Source: Massilia arenae (GTDB lineage: Bacteria; Pseudomonadota; Gammaproteobacteria; Burkholderiales; Burkholderiaceae_D). From it: DNA of 64,000 bases. The notes below the pieces were generated by a model. That model saw only the letters and a program-made list of their open reading frames with translations, did no database searches and had not been told where the DNA came from. The translations under genes and the position numbers were made by a program. Location of the stretch: assembly GCF_008014745.1 (NCBI RefSeq), contig NZ_VPFD01000001.1:62001-126000 (forward strand). Reading direction: 5' to 3'. Below, in pieces: positions 1 through 8,910 of this stretch. How positions within the stretch are numbered: position 1 is the first letter of the stretch; every line of letters begins with the position of its first letter.

Positions 1-1137
1 GCGGATCGACTTGGCGTCGGCGTCCGGCCGGTTCCAGTAGCCGTCGAAGGATTCGTCGCCCTCGAGGTCGCAGATGATCTGGCCCTCTTCGCCCGGCGCC
101 GCCAGGGTGTCGGGTCCCTCGGCGCCGAGCGGCACCACGCGCAGGCGCGTGTTGATGCCGGCGCGCCCGGCGCTGCCGGCCTTGCGAGTGGCATCCTGGT
201 CGATCGCGAAGGTGTAGACCTCGGACGAGCCGTAGTGGTTGACGAAGAGCTCGGGCTGGAAGGTCTCGGTCAGGCGCTTGAGCAGTCCGTCCGGCATCGG
301 CGCGCCGGCGAAGCCCAGCTTGGTCACCGACGAGATGTCCGCGCCATGCTGCTCGCGCCAGGCCAGCATGTCGTGGTACAGCGTCGGCACCAGGTACAGG
401 TTGCTGACGCGTTCCTGTTCGATCGAGCGGAACGCGGCCGCGCAGTCGAATTTGGGCACGCACACGAAGCGGCCGTCGACCAGCGCCATCGCCAGCAGCG
501 AGCGCACGCCCATCGTATGATAGAGCGGCATGACGCCGAGCGTGCACTCGCCGCGCCGGTACATGTTTTGCGCCACATGGCCGAGCGCGGCGGCGCGTTC
601 GGCGCGGTGGCGCCGCGGCACGCCCTTGGGTTTGCCGGTCGTGCCCGAGGTGTACAGCATCAGCGAGATGTCGTCGCTGCCGGCCTGCAGGATCGGCGCG
701 GCGGGCGCCGCGGCCAGCAGGTCGTCGAAGGCCAGCGTGCCTCCGTCGGCGCCGCCGACGGCGATGCGCGGCAACGCGTTGGCCGACAGGCTCGCCGCCA
801 CCGCCGGCGCACTGACCGGTTCGAACGCGACCGCCTTCGCGCCCGAATCGACGGCGCAGTACTCGACTTCGTCGGGCTTGGCGCGCCAGTTGAGGGGCGT
901 GGCGATCACGCCCAGGAACTGGCAGGCCCAGTGCAGCGTCGCCATCTCGATGCGGTTCTGCAGCACCAGCAGCAGATGGTCGCCGCGCCGCAGGCCGAGC
1001 GCCGACAGGCCGTGGGCGACGCGCTGTATCCGATCGTGCCATTCGGCATAGGTGAGGCGCTGCTCGCCGTCGACGACGGCCAGCGTGTGCGGGCTGCGTT
1101 CGACGCTTTGCAGGAAGGTGCGTCCAAGATCGAGCAC
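1..1137 (-). CDS. hmfD: acyl-CoA ligase, probable 2-furoyl-CoA synthetase (3' part outside window)
   Basis: Partial gene: the frame stays open to the window edge, giving about 379 N-terminal residues. The start is GTG at 1137, chosen because AAGGAG stands seven bases upstream. The translation shows the ANL-superfamily AMP-binding signature YTSGTTGKPKGVPR and a later YGSSEVY segment typical of these ligases, so it should activate a carboxylic acid to its CoA thioester through an acyl-adenylate. It follows the three molybdenum-hydroxylase genes on the same strand with a 35-base gap. The order large subunit, FAD subunit, 2Fe-2S subunit, ligase is that of hmfABCD in furoate degradation, which is the basis for naming the substrate. 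The ligase family itself is broad, so benzoate-like substrates remain possible. Confidence 0.7.
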   Translation of the reverse strand, partial: MLDLGRTFLQSVERSPHTLAVVDGEQRLTYAEWHDRIQRVAHGLSALGLRRGDHLLLVLQNRIEMATLHWACQFLGVIATPLNWRAKPDEVEYCAVDSGAKAVAFEPVSAPAVAASLSANALPRIAVGGADGGTLAFDDLLAAAPAAPILQAGSDDISLMLYTSGTTGKPKGVPRRHRAERAAALGHVAQNMYRRGECTLGVMPLYHTMGVRSLLAMALVDGRFVCVPKFDCAAAFRSIEQERVSNLYLVPTLYHDMLAWREQHGADISSVTKLGFAGAPMPDGLLKRLTETFQPELFVNHYGSSEVYTFAIDQDATRKAGSAGRAGINTRLRVVPLGAEGPDTLAAPGEEGQIICDLEGDESFDGYWNRPDADAKSIR

Positions 1138-1172
1138 GGTGTTCTCCTTGTCGTTGTTGTGATGGGGGGGCG

Positions 1173-1766
1173 TCAGGCGTCGACCAGGCGCGCCTGCTCG
1201 GCCGCGCCGATGGCGGCGTGACCCGGGTCAGCCGGCCGGGCGCCGGGCGCGCGCGGCTTGCCCAGCCGGTCGGCGGCGGTCTCCAGCACGGCGCGCACGA
1301 TGTTCGTGTAGCCGGTGCAGCGGCACAGGTGGCCCGACAGCATCGCGCGCACCTCGTCTTCGCTCGGATCGGGATTGCGGCGCAGGTAGTCGATGCACGA
1401 CATCATGATGCCGGCGGTGCAGAAGCCGCACTGCAGCGCGTGATTGCGGCGAAACGCCTCCTGCAGGTCGGACAGGCCGTCTTCTCCCGCGGCCTTGCGC
1501 GCACGGTCGAGGCCCTCCACCGTGTCGATGCTGCTGCCTTCGGCCTGCACCGCCAGCGTCATGCAAGAACGTCCGGCGACGCCGTCGATGGTGACCGTGC
1601 AGGCCCCGCAAACGCCGTGCTCGCAGCCGACGTGGGTGCCGGTGGCGCCCAGTTCCTGGCGCAGGAAGTCCGACAGCAGGGTGCGCGGTTCGCAGGTGCC
1701 GCTGCGCGGCTGGCCGTTGAGCACCAGCGCGATGCGCACGACGTCGTTCTTGCGGTAGGTTTTCAT
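1173..1766 (-). CDS. hmfC: molybdenum hydroxylase 2Fe-2S subunit, probable 2-furoyl-CoA dehydrogenase small subunit
   Basis: 197-residue xanthine-oxidase-family small subunit. The plant-type 2Fe-2S site is Cys48, Cys53, Cys56 and Cys68 (CEHGVCGAC), and the second cluster is Cys113, Cys116, Cys148 and Cys150 (CGFC and CRC). It passes electrons from the molybdenum centre to FAD. The ATG at 1766 overlaps the stop of the FAD-subunit gene as ATGA, showing translational coupling; a much longer open frame upstream of it is an artefact of the neighbouring gene. A C-terminal tail of about 30 Ala/Pro/Arg-rich residues extends beyond the usual domain. The family call is certain; the substrate is inferred from the operon. 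Confidence 0.85.
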   Translation of the reverse strand: MKTYRKNDVVRIALVLNGQPRSGTCEPRTLLSDFLRQELGATGTHVGCEHGVCGACTVTIDGVAGRSCMTLAVQAEGSSIDTVEGLDRARKAAGEDGLSDLQEAFRRNHALQCGFCTAGIMMSCIDYLRRNPDPSEDEVRAMLSGHLCRCTGYTNIVRAVLETAADRLGKPRAPGARPADPGHAAIGAAEQARLVDA

Positions 1767-2581
1767 GTGGATGCTCTCCGGATCGCGGTGGCGCCGAGGT
1801 GGCGCACCAGTTGACGCCTGAACTTGGCCGAGGCGTGGTGATCGTCCTTCGCCTCGAGTTCCCAGGCGAAGTCGTTGATGGCGTGCTCGAGGTCGGCGCC
1901 GGCCAGATGCGGCCAGGCCCTCACGCGCGGGCGGTCGGACACGCCGCCGACCGCCAGCCGGATGCCGTCGGGGCCAACCACGGCCGCCACTGCGCACAGC
2001 GCGAAGTCGCCGTGGCGGCCCGAGAACTCCTCGAATGCGTAGCGCTCGCCGGGACGCGCGAGCGGGTAGCGCGCTTCTTCCACCAGTTCGTCGGCACTGC
2101 GCGCCGTCATGAGCATGCCCTGGAAGAAATCGGCGGCGGCGACGACGCGCCGCCCGCGCCGGCTGCGCAGCGCGACCTCGCCCTGGAGTGCCAGCAGCGC
2201 CAGCGGCAGCTCGGCGCTGGGGTCGGCATGGGCGATCGAGCCGCACACGGTGCCGCGGTTGCGGATCTGGAAGTGCGAGATGTGCGGGAAGGCCTGCGCC
2301 AGCAGCGGCACCTCGGCGGCCAGTTGCGCGCGCCATTCGACCGCGCCCTGGGTCGCGGCGGCGCCGATCGCGAGATGGGTGGCGCCGGCGCGCACATAGT
2401 TCAGGTCGGGAACGCGCGAGATGTCGATCAGCATGCCCGGCTGGGCCAGGCGCAGGTTCAGCACCGCCATCAGCGACTGGCCGCCGGCCAGGATGCGGGC
2501 GTCGTCGCCGCCCTCGGCCAGCAGCGCCACTGCCTCGTCGGCGCTGTCGGGACGTGCGTAGTCGAATGCTTGTGGTTTCAT
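1763..2581 (-). CDS. hmfB: molybdenum hydroxylase FAD subunit, probable 2-furoyl-CoA dehydrogenase medium subunit
   Basis: 272-residue CoxM/CutM-type FAD-binding subunit. The two FAD pyrophosphate-binding motifs are visible as AGGQSLMAVLN near residue 40 and GTVCGSIAHADPSAELP near residue 110. It lacks the extra 4Fe-4S insertion known from 4-hydroxybenzoyl-CoA reductase, which argues against a reductive role. The start at 2581 (MKPQAFDY) overlaps the large-subunit stop as ATGA; twelve codons further upstream are open but lie inside the previous gene. It hands electrons from the iron-sulfur clusters to an acceptor. Confidence 0.85.
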   Translation of the reverse strand: MKPQAFDYARPDSADEAVALLAEGGDDARILAGGQSLMAVLNLRLAQPGMLIDISRVPDLNYVRAGATHLAIGAAATQGAVEWRAQLAAEVPLLAQAFPHISHFQIRNRGTVCGSIAHADPSAELPLALLALQGEVALRSRRGRRVVAAADFFQGMLMTARSADELVEEARYPLARPGERYAFEEFSGRHGDFALCAVAAVVGPDGIRLAVGGVSDRPRVRAWPHLAGADLEHAINDFAWELEAKDDHHASAKFRRQLVRHLGATAIRRAST

Positions 2582-5500
2582 CGTTGTACTCCAAACAGGG
2601 CCAGCAGGCGCCGCCACAGGCCAGGTCGTTCGCCGGCGCTGGCCTGGGGCAGTGCGCCCTGGCCGCCGGCTTCGCGGCCCAGCTGTTCGAACAGCTGGCC
2701 GAGGACGATCTTGGCCGCGCCTTCGAGCATGCGGCTGCCCACCGCCGCGACCTTGCCGGACACTTCGGCCGAATAGTCGTAGCGCAGGCGGGTGCCGCCA
2801 TCGGCGGGTTCAAGGGTCACCAGGCCGCTGCCGCTGGCGCTGCCGACCGCCGACAGGCCGGAGCCGGCCAGGCGCAGGCTGCGCGGCGGGTCGAGTTCTG
2901 ACAGCGCCACTTCGGCCGCGTAGCGCGCCTTGATCATGCCCACGCCGATGCTGACGTCGGCGCGGTAGCGGTGTTCGCCGGCCGGTTCCAGCGCGTTGCA
3001 GCCGGGGATGACCTTGGCCAGCGCGACCGGGTCGAGCAAGACCCGGAACACGGCCTCGGGCGGCGCCGCCAGCACCACTTCGCCGCGCGCCGACAGCGCC
3101 TTGCCGCCCTTGCCGCCGGCGGCGGGCGCGGGCGCCGGCATGGCCTGGCGCACGGCCGCGGAGGGCGGCGGTTCGTCGGCGCCGATCAGCGCCATGACTT
3201 TCGACGGCGTCAGCGGGAGCACGATATCGGCCACGCCGAGCGCGTCGGCGACGGCATTGCCGATGCAGGGTGGGGTGCTCATATTGTTGCCTTCGCCGAG
3301 GCCCTTCGCGCCCAGCGGCGTGAACGGCGACGGCGTCTCGAGGTGGATGATCTGCGGTTCCGGCACCTCGCAGGTGGTCGGCACCAGGTAGTCGGCGAAG
3401 GTGCCGGACTGGAAGCTGCCGTCCTCGCCATAGCGGAACTCTTCCATCAGCGCCGCGCCCAGTCCCTGGGCAAAGGCGCCGCGGATCTGGCCGTCGGCCA
3501 GCGCCGGATTCAGGATCTTGCCGGCGTCATGGGTGGTGACGTATCTGTCGATCGTGACGCGGCCGGTGTCGCGGTCGATCTCGACCCCGCACACGTCGAA
3601 GGCGAAGCCGTACGCGGCCGAGGTGTTGACGCGGTCGTCGTCGTCGGGCGCGCCCAGTTGCGGCGCGCTCCAGAACGCAGTTTCGCGCAGGCCCAGCCCG
3701 ACGCCCTCGGGCAGCAGCGCCGGCGCCCAGTGCGGGCTGGCCGCCATGCGCGCGAAGGGCAGGGCGCGCGCCGGGTCGTCCTTGACGTGCACGGCGCCGC
3801 CGGCGAACACGACGTCGGCGGCGTCGACCCCCAGTTGCGGCGCGGCGATGGCGGCCAGCTTGTCGCGGATCCGCATGGCCGCCAGGTGCACGGTGCCGGC
3901 CACGGCGCCGGCGAAGCGGCTCGAATAATTGCCGGCGGCAACCGACCAGGCATCCTTCTGGGTGTCGAATTCGACATTGACCGCCACCTGGTCGGGATCC
4001 ACGCCCAGCACATCGGCCACCACCTGGGCGCACACCGTACGGTGGCCCTGGCCGGCCGGCGCCGACGCGATCGTGACGTTGACGCCGCCCAGCGGATCGA
4101 TGGCCACGGTGGCCGAGGCGATCGCGCCGTTCTTCGGCCCCACCTTGGCGCGGGTTTCCTTCGGCAGCACGGTGGTGATGTAGCCCATGTTCGAGATCGA
4201 CGGCTCGATGATGGCGGCAAAGCCGATGCCGTACAGCCGGCCCTCGGCGCGCGCACGCTCGCGTGTCGCGTACAGTTCGGCCAGCCGGCCTTCGCTGGCG
4301 ACCAGTTCCAGCGCCCGCTGGTAGTTGCCTGAGTCGATCAGGGCGCCGGCCGCGGCCTGGTAGGGGAAGGCGTCGGCCGGGATGAAGTTGCGGCGGTACA
4401 GGTCGACCGGGTCGATGCCCAGTTCGACCGAGATGCGCTGCATCAGGCGCTCCAGCGCGAAGTACACCTGCGGGCCGCCGAAGCCGCGCACCAGGCCGGC
4501 GGGCGTCTTGTTGGTCAGCACCACGCGGTTGCGCACCGCCAAATTCGGGATCGCATAGGCGCCGGTCAGGCAGCCGTGCATGCGGTAGAAGGTGGCCGGT
4601 TCCGGCGCGCGCAGATAGCCGCCGACGTCGTCGAACTGGTCGTAGTCGAGCGCCGTGATGCGTCCGTCCGCCTCGACCGCGGCGCGGATGGTGGACTGGC
4701 GGCTGGTGGCCGAGGTCAGGCCGCCCAGGTGTTCGAGGCGGTCTTCGACCCATTTCACGGGCGCCCCGGCCTTGCGCGACGCAAGGCACATCAGCACGGC
4801 GTACTGGAATACCGCGTGCTTGACGCCGAAGCTGCCGCCCGAGTCGCGGAAGGTGCGGTGGCGCAGCTTGTGACCCGGCACCCGCAGCGCCAGCGCCATC
4901 ACCGTATGCAGCGAGAACGGACCCATGAAGTTGGAGGCGACGTCATAGCCTTCCTCGGGCGACAGGTAGTCGGCGACCACCACCGCGCACTCGATCGGGG
5001 TGCATGAGTTGCGCGGGTAGCGCACGCTCAGTTCGACCGTATGCGCGGCGCGGGCGAACGCCGCTTCCGGGTCTCCGTAGCGAAAGCTCCGGTCGCTCGC
5101 GATATTGCTGCCGACGCCATCGTGCAGCACCGGCGCGTCCGGCGCGATCGCGGCGTCGATCGAAGTGACCGGTTCGAGGCGGGTGTAGTCGACCACGACC
5201 AGGTCGGCCGCATCCTCGGCCAGATAGCGGGTGTCGGCCACGACCACCGCGACCGGTTCGCCGGCGTAGCGCACCCGTTCGCGCGCCAGCGCCCACATCT
5301 CCATCGAAGCCTTGACGCCGACGACGAAGGGCTTCGACCAGACGGCCAGGTCGTCGCCGGTCAGCACCGCGCGCACGCCCGGCGCCTGTTCGGCCCGCGT
5401 GCTGTCGATGCCGTTGATGAGGGCGTGGGCATGCGGCGCCCGGACGATCGCCGCGTGCAGCGTGCCGGGCTTGACGCCGACGTCGTCGCCGAACTGGCCG

Positions 5501-5601
5501 CGGCCGGTCAGCAGCGACACGTCTTCGATGCGTTGCAGCGAACGCCCGATGAAGGGCGCCGGCGGCTGCGGCGCGGCGGATCGAGCGTTTGTGGTGTCCA
5601 T
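2578..5601 (-). CDS. hmfA: molybdenum hydroxylase large subunit fused to CoxG/SRPBCC domain, probable 2-furoyl-CoA dehydrogenase large subunit
   Basis: 1007 residues. Residues 1-810 form the molybdopterin cytosine dinucleotide catalytic subunit. The substrate-loop motif RGFGGPQ is at 372-378 and the catalytic Glu is E770 in GAKGLGEG. The form I CO dehydrogenase loop (AYxCSFR) is absent, so this is not a CO dehydrogenase. An Ala/Pro/Gly linker (810-836) leads to a CoxG-like SRPBCC domain (838-975) ending in an amphipathic tail around LWRRLLALF that could touch the membrane. CoxG proteins are usually separate and assist maturation or anchoring of such enzymes. By operon order it probably hydroxylates 2-furoyl-CoA at C5; the reaction is inferred, the family is not. 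Confidence 0.8.
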   Translation of the reverse strand: MDTTNARSAAPQPPAPFIGRSLQRIEDVSLLTGRGQFGDDVGVKPGTLHAAIVRAPHAHALINGIDSTRAEQAPGVRAVLTGDDLAVWSKPFVVGVKASMEMWALARERVRYAGEPVAVVVADTRYLAEDAADLVVVDYTRLEPVTSIDAAIAPDAPVLHDGVGSNIASDRSFRYGDPEAAFARAAHTVELSVRYPRNSCTPIECAVVVADYLSPEEGYDVASNFMGPFSLHTVMALALRVPGHKLRHRTFRDSGGSFGVKHAVFQYAVLMCLASRKAGAPVKWVEDRLEHLGGLTSATSRQSTIRAAVEADGRITALDYDQFDDVGGYLRAPEPATFYRMHGCLTGAYAIPNLAVRNRVVLTNKTPAGLVRGFGGPQVYFALERLMQRISVELGIDPVDLYRRNFIPADAFPYQAAAGALIDSGNYQRALELVASEGRLAELYATRERARAEGRLYGIGFAAIIEPSISNMGYITTVLPKETRAKVGPKNGAIASATVAIDPLGGVNVTIASAPAGQGHRTVCAQVVADVLGVDPDQVAVNVEFDTQKDAWSVAAGNYSSRFAGAVAGTVHLAAMRIRDKLAAIAAPQLGVDAADVVFAGGAVHVKDDPARALPFARMAASPHWAPALLPEGVGLGLRETAFWSAPQLGAPDDDDRVNTSAAYGFAFDVCGVEIDRDTGRVTIDRYVTTHDAGKILNPALADGQIRGAFAQGLGAALMEEFRYGEDGSFQSGTFADYLVPTTCEVPEPQIIHLETPSPFTPLGAKGLGEGNNMSTPPCIGNAVADALGVADIVLPLTPSKVMALIGADEPPPSAAVRQAMPAPAPAAGGKGGKALSARGEVVLAAPPEAVFRVLLDPVALAKVIPGCNALEPAGEHRYRADVSIGVGMIKARYAAEVALSELDPPRSLRLAGSGLSAVGSASGSGLVTLEPADGGTRLRYDYSAEVSGKVAAVGSRMLEGAAKIVLGQLFEQLGREAGGQGALPQASAGERPGLWRRLLALFGVQR

Positions 5602-5605
5602 GCTG

Positions 5606-6961
5606 TCAGGCTCCAGGGGCGGCAGGTTCGTCGAGCTTGCCGATGGTTTCGGGAACGATCAGGGCGCCGATCAGGAAGATCACGCTGATACCCGCAAGGA
5701 ACAGCGCCAGCGACATCGGCACGTCGGACGGCATGGGCGAGGCCAGCGACACGAAGGTCGGCAGCACGCCGCCGATGGCGAAGCCGATATTCCACGACAG
5801 GCCGGTGCCCGTGGCGCGGATCTCGGTCGGGAAGCGTTCGTTGAGGAAGATCAGGAGCGGCGCATAGCCCATGCTGCCAAGCATGCTGAACACGATGACG
5901 TAGATCGCCAGCGTGAAGGTGTCGGTCACGCCGGGCATCAGGAGCGCGATGGCCGGCAACATGATCAGGCGCAGCACGCCGACCCAGACGAAGGTCTTCT
6001 TGCGGCCGATGAAGGTGCTGACGTGGCCGGTGGCGACCGAGGCGATGATGACGCCGACGCTGGCCAGCATCAGGATGAAGCCGGCGGTCTCGGAAGGCGT
6101 GCCGTTGACCACTTTCAGGAAGGTCGGCAGGAAGCCCGAGGTCAGGTAGTAGCCGGCGCCGCCGCCCAGGGTCAACAGCAGGTTGACCAGCAGGATGTTG
6201 CGGTATTTGCCGGTGAACAGGGTGCGGATCGGGTTGGCGGTGGGCGCGGCGGTGGCCTTGTTGCGCGCCTTTTCCGCCTGCAGTTTCTTGAACATCGGCG
6301 ACTCTTCGAGTTTGCCGAAGATGGTGATGCCCAGCACCGCGCTGATGATGCCGGTGAAGAACATCCAGCGCCAGCCCCATTCGTCGAACTGCTCGCCCGG
6401 GAAGATGGCCGACAGGACCCAGAAGGTGAACGACGCGAACAGGGCGCCCAGGCCGGCGCCGCCGCCGCCGATCAGGCCCGAGACCGCCCCGCGCCAGCGC
6501 GGCGACACCGATTCGGTGCCGATGGTGTGGGTCGATGCGACCACGCCGCCCACGAAGACGCCCTGGACCAGGCGCAGGAGAATGAACAGCACCGGCGCCA
6601 TGACGCCGATGCTGGCCACCGTCGGCAGCAGGCCGAAGGCGGCGGTGGACACGCCGACGCCGATCATCGAGGCGATCATGGCGGCCTTGCGGCCCTTGCG
6701 GTCGGCGTAGGAACCGAACAGCGCCGAGCCGAGCGGGCGCATCAGCAAGGTGACGCCGAACGAGGCGTATACCGCCGCCAGCGACAGCATCGCATGCTCG
6801 GACGGAAAGAACAGGCGGCCGATGATCGGCGCCACGTACAGCAGGATGAACAGGTCGTACAGGTCGAGCGACCAGCCGACGCACGAGGCCATCACGGCCC
6901 TGAACGTGTTGCGGTCGTTCTCCTTTGCGGTCATTACGGTATCGGGTGATGCGAGCGCCAT
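5606..6961 (-). CDS. MFS transporter, metabolite:H+ symporter type
   Basis: 451 residues with about twelve hydrophobic segments. The motif SLDLYDLF in the first helix is typical of sugar/aromatic-acid porters, and GSYADRKGRKA is MFS motif A between helices 2 and 3. It ends four bases before the start of the molybdenum-hydroxylase gene and follows the GMC oxidoreductase gene, so it is most likely the uptake system of this catabolic operon. In known furfural clusters a transporter called HmfT holds this place. The substrate, perhaps furoate or another small carboxylate, cannot be read from sequence alone. Confidence 0.85.
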   Translation of the reverse strand: MALASPDTVMTAKENDRNTFRAVMASCVGWSLDLYDLFILLYVAPIIGRLFFPSEHAMLSLAAVYASFGVTLLMRPLGSALFGSYADRKGRKAAMIASMIGVGVSTAAFGLLPTVASIGVMAPVLFILLRLVQGVFVGGVVASTHTIGTESVSPRWRGAVSGLIGGGGAGLGALFASFTFWVLSAIFPGEQFDEWGWRWMFFTGIISAVLGITIFGKLEESPMFKKLQAEKARNKATAAPTANPIRTLFTGKYRNILLVNLLLTLGGGAGYYLTSGFLPTFLKVVNGTPSETAGFILMLASVGVIIASVATGHVSTFIGRKKTFVWVGVLRLIMLPAIALLMPGVTDTFTLAIYVIVFSMLGSMGYAPLLIFLNERFPTEIRATGTGLSWNIGFAIGGVLPTFVSLASPMPSDVPMSLALFLAGISVIFLIGALIVPETIGKLDEPAAPGA

Positions 6962-7048
6962 GCTTGTCTCCTGTGGAATGGTTATGGTCCCGGCGCCTCG
7001 GGGCGCCGTGGTGGTGGTCTCGACTGCGTGCGTGCCGTCTGCGTGGCC

Positions 7049-8791
7049 TCAGGAATCGTCGGCCAGGGCCGGCTGGCGCGGCACGCCGCCGTGGCGGCCG
7101 CGTGCGCGAATGGCATCGGCGATTTTCTCGGCCATCATGATCGTGGGGATGTTGGTGTTTGCCGAAGGCAGGCTCGGCATCAGTGAGGCGTCTACCACGC
7201 GCAAGCCGGCCACGTCGTGCACGCGGCCCTCGGCGTCGGTCACCGCGTCGCGGTCGTCGGCGCTGCCCATGCGGCAGGTGCCGCTGGCGTGCCAGACGCC
7301 GAACACGGCCTTGCGGATGAAGGCATGCAGGGCCGCGTCGTCCGCCAGGAGCGCGCTCATGCGCTGGCCGCCGGTCACGAAGCGCTCGATGATCCAGCGC
7401 CGCAGCGGCGCCGGGGTATCGAGCGCCAGTCCCAGCGCCTGCGTCAGCAGCGCGTTGGCCGGCGTCACCCGGCTCAGCGCCTTGACGCGCGGCGAGAACG
7501 AGGCCGGGAAGAAGTCGCCGGCATCGCGATGCAGTTCGCTGCCCGTCACCACCGCGGCCAGTGTGCGTACCCCGATCGCCATGCGCAGCAGGTCGCGTTC
7601 GTCGCTCAGCAGATTGAGGTCGACCTCGGGCGCCGCGAGCGGATCGGGTGAAGCGATGCGCACCTGGCCGCGCGAGAATGGCCGGTTACACCACAGGAAG
7701 AACAGGCCAAGGCGGTTGCCGAGCGCATGCCAGGCGGCGCGGGTCGAGCTCGACATATACATGTCGGACGCGTCGCAGCCAGCCAGTCCCGAGGAGAAGC
7801 GCGCCGCCGTCATGCTGGCGCGGCGGCGCGACAGCGGCATGCGGAACTCGGGCGCCAGGAAATGGCAGAAGGTGAGCGAAGGATGGTCTTGCAGGTTGCG
7901 GCCGACGCCGGGACGGTCGGCCACGACCGCGATGCCGAGCCGGCCAAGGGCGGCGGCGTCGCCGATGCCGGCATGCAGCAGCAGGGCAGGCGATTGCAGG
8001 GCTCCGGCGCAAAGAATCACCTCGCGGGCGTCGAACCGCACGGCATGGCCGGCGGCGTCGCGCGCCTCTACGCCGCGTGCGCTGCGACCCGCCATGACGA
8101 TACGCTCGACCCTCAGCTCCGCATGGATGCGCAGGTTCGGCCGCGCCCGCGTCGCCGCGTCCAGGTAGCCGGCGGCGCTCGACACGCGGCGGTCGTCGAT
8201 ATTCGAGAACGCGGCAGGAAACATCCCATCGCGAAACTCGGCGTTTTGGTCGTCCATGTAGGCCAGGCCGTTGGCCTGCAGGGCGCCGGCGAACGCGTGG
8301 CAGAAGCGCGGCCAGTCGGCGCGCGCGATGCGGCGGATCGGGATCGGACCGCGGTCGCCGTGCAGCGGCGCACCGCCGAAATCGAGGTCACGTTCGAGCT
8401 TGCGGAAATACGGCAGTACCTCGTCCCAGCTCCAGCCTGCGGCGCCCTGGCCGACCCAGCCGTCATAGTCGCGCGGCAGGCCGCGGTTGGCGGCCTGTAC
8501 GTTAATGCTGGAGCCGCCGCCCATCACGCGGCCCTGTTCATAGGTTTTCAACGGCGAGGTGGGGGTGGCGCGCGCCTTGAGGTCAGGCCAGATGAAGCGG
8601 TCGCCGCAGAATAGCGGCATCGGGTAGCTGTCGAGGATCTCGGCCGGTTCAAGGCCTGGTGGCGTGTCGCTTCCGGCCTCGATCAGGGCGACCCGCACGG
8701 CGGGGTCTTCGGACAGGCGGTTGGCCAGCACGCAACCGGCAGAGCCGCCGCCGACGATCAGGTAATCATAGTGTTCACTTGCCTTGCTCAC
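7049..8791 (-). CDS. hmfH: GMC-family FAD oxidoreductase, HmfH-like
   Basis: 580 residues from the GTG at 8791, chosen because AAGGAG lies six bases upstream and because it places the Rossmann motif (YDYLIVGGGSAGCVLANRL) at the very N-terminus; 19 more codons are open upstream. GMC signature 1 is visible (RVMGGGSSINV), signature 2 as CAGALQSPALLLHAGIG, and the C-terminal catalytic His/Asn pair in WHASGTCRMG and SANTNIP. GMC enzymes oxidise alcohols and aldehyde hydrates. HmfH of furfural degraders is a GMC enzyme of similar size, oxidising furfuryl alcohol or furfural to furoate; the hmfABCD-like genes downstream favour this. A choline-dehydrogenase-like enzyme for another alcohol is the alternative. 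Confidence 0.7.
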   Translation of the reverse strand: MSKASEHYDYLIVGGGSAGCVLANRLSEDPAVRVALIEAGSDTPPGLEPAEILDSYPMPLFCGDRFIWPDLKARATPTSPLKTYEQGRVMGGGSSINVQAANRGLPRDYDGWVGQGAAGWSWDEVLPYFRKLERDLDFGGAPLHGDRGPIPIRRIARADWPRFCHAFAGALQANGLAYMDDQNAEFRDGMFPAAFSNIDDRRVSSAAGYLDAATRARPNLRIHAELRVERIVMAGRSARGVEARDAAGHAVRFDAREVILCAGALQSPALLLHAGIGDAAALGRLGIAVVADRPGVGRNLQDHPSLTFCHFLAPEFRMPLSRRRASMTAARFSSGLAGCDASDMYMSSSTRAAWHALGNRLGLFFLWCNRPFSRGQVRIASPDPLAAPEVDLNLLSDERDLLRMAIGVRTLAAVVTGSELHRDAGDFFPASFSPRVKALSRVTPANALLTQALGLALDTPAPLRRWIIERFVTGGQRMSALLADDAALHAFIRKAVFGVWHASGTCRMGSADDRDAVTDAEGRVHDVAGLRVVDASLMPSLPSANTNIPTIMMAEKIADAIRARGRHGGVPRQPALADDS

Positions 8792-8849
8792 ACATGTCTC
8801 CTTGCTGTGCAACATCGCCGAAACCGTCGTGTCGCTACTTGTATGCAAA

Positions 8850-8870
8850 GAAGATTAACGTGGAATCTTC
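8850..8870. promoter_or_regulatory. inverted repeat, candidate operator before the catabolic operon
   Basis: Perfect dyad GAAGATT-N7-AATCTTC in the AT-rich gap between the hydrolase stop (8911) and the GMC oxidoreductase start (8791). The gap is much poorer in G+C than its surroundings, as expected for a promoter region. No regulator gene lies beside it. There is no T run, so a terminator is less likely. The function is inferred from position only. Confidence 0.35.
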
Positions 8871-8910
8871 ATCTCTTCTAATAATGTTTAATGATCCGTA
8901 ATATCACTAT

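Noticed and set aside
1173..5601. Aerobic CO dehydrogenase (coxMSL)
   Set aside because: The large subunit lacks the AYxCSFR loop of form I enzymes and reads RGFGGPQ; the CoA-ligase neighbour fits an acyl-CoA hydroxylase better.
5508..6949. Large plus- and minus-strand frames over the transporter gene
   Set aside because: They are high-G+C shadow frames of Arg/Pro/Ala or Arg/Gln/His composition with no domain.
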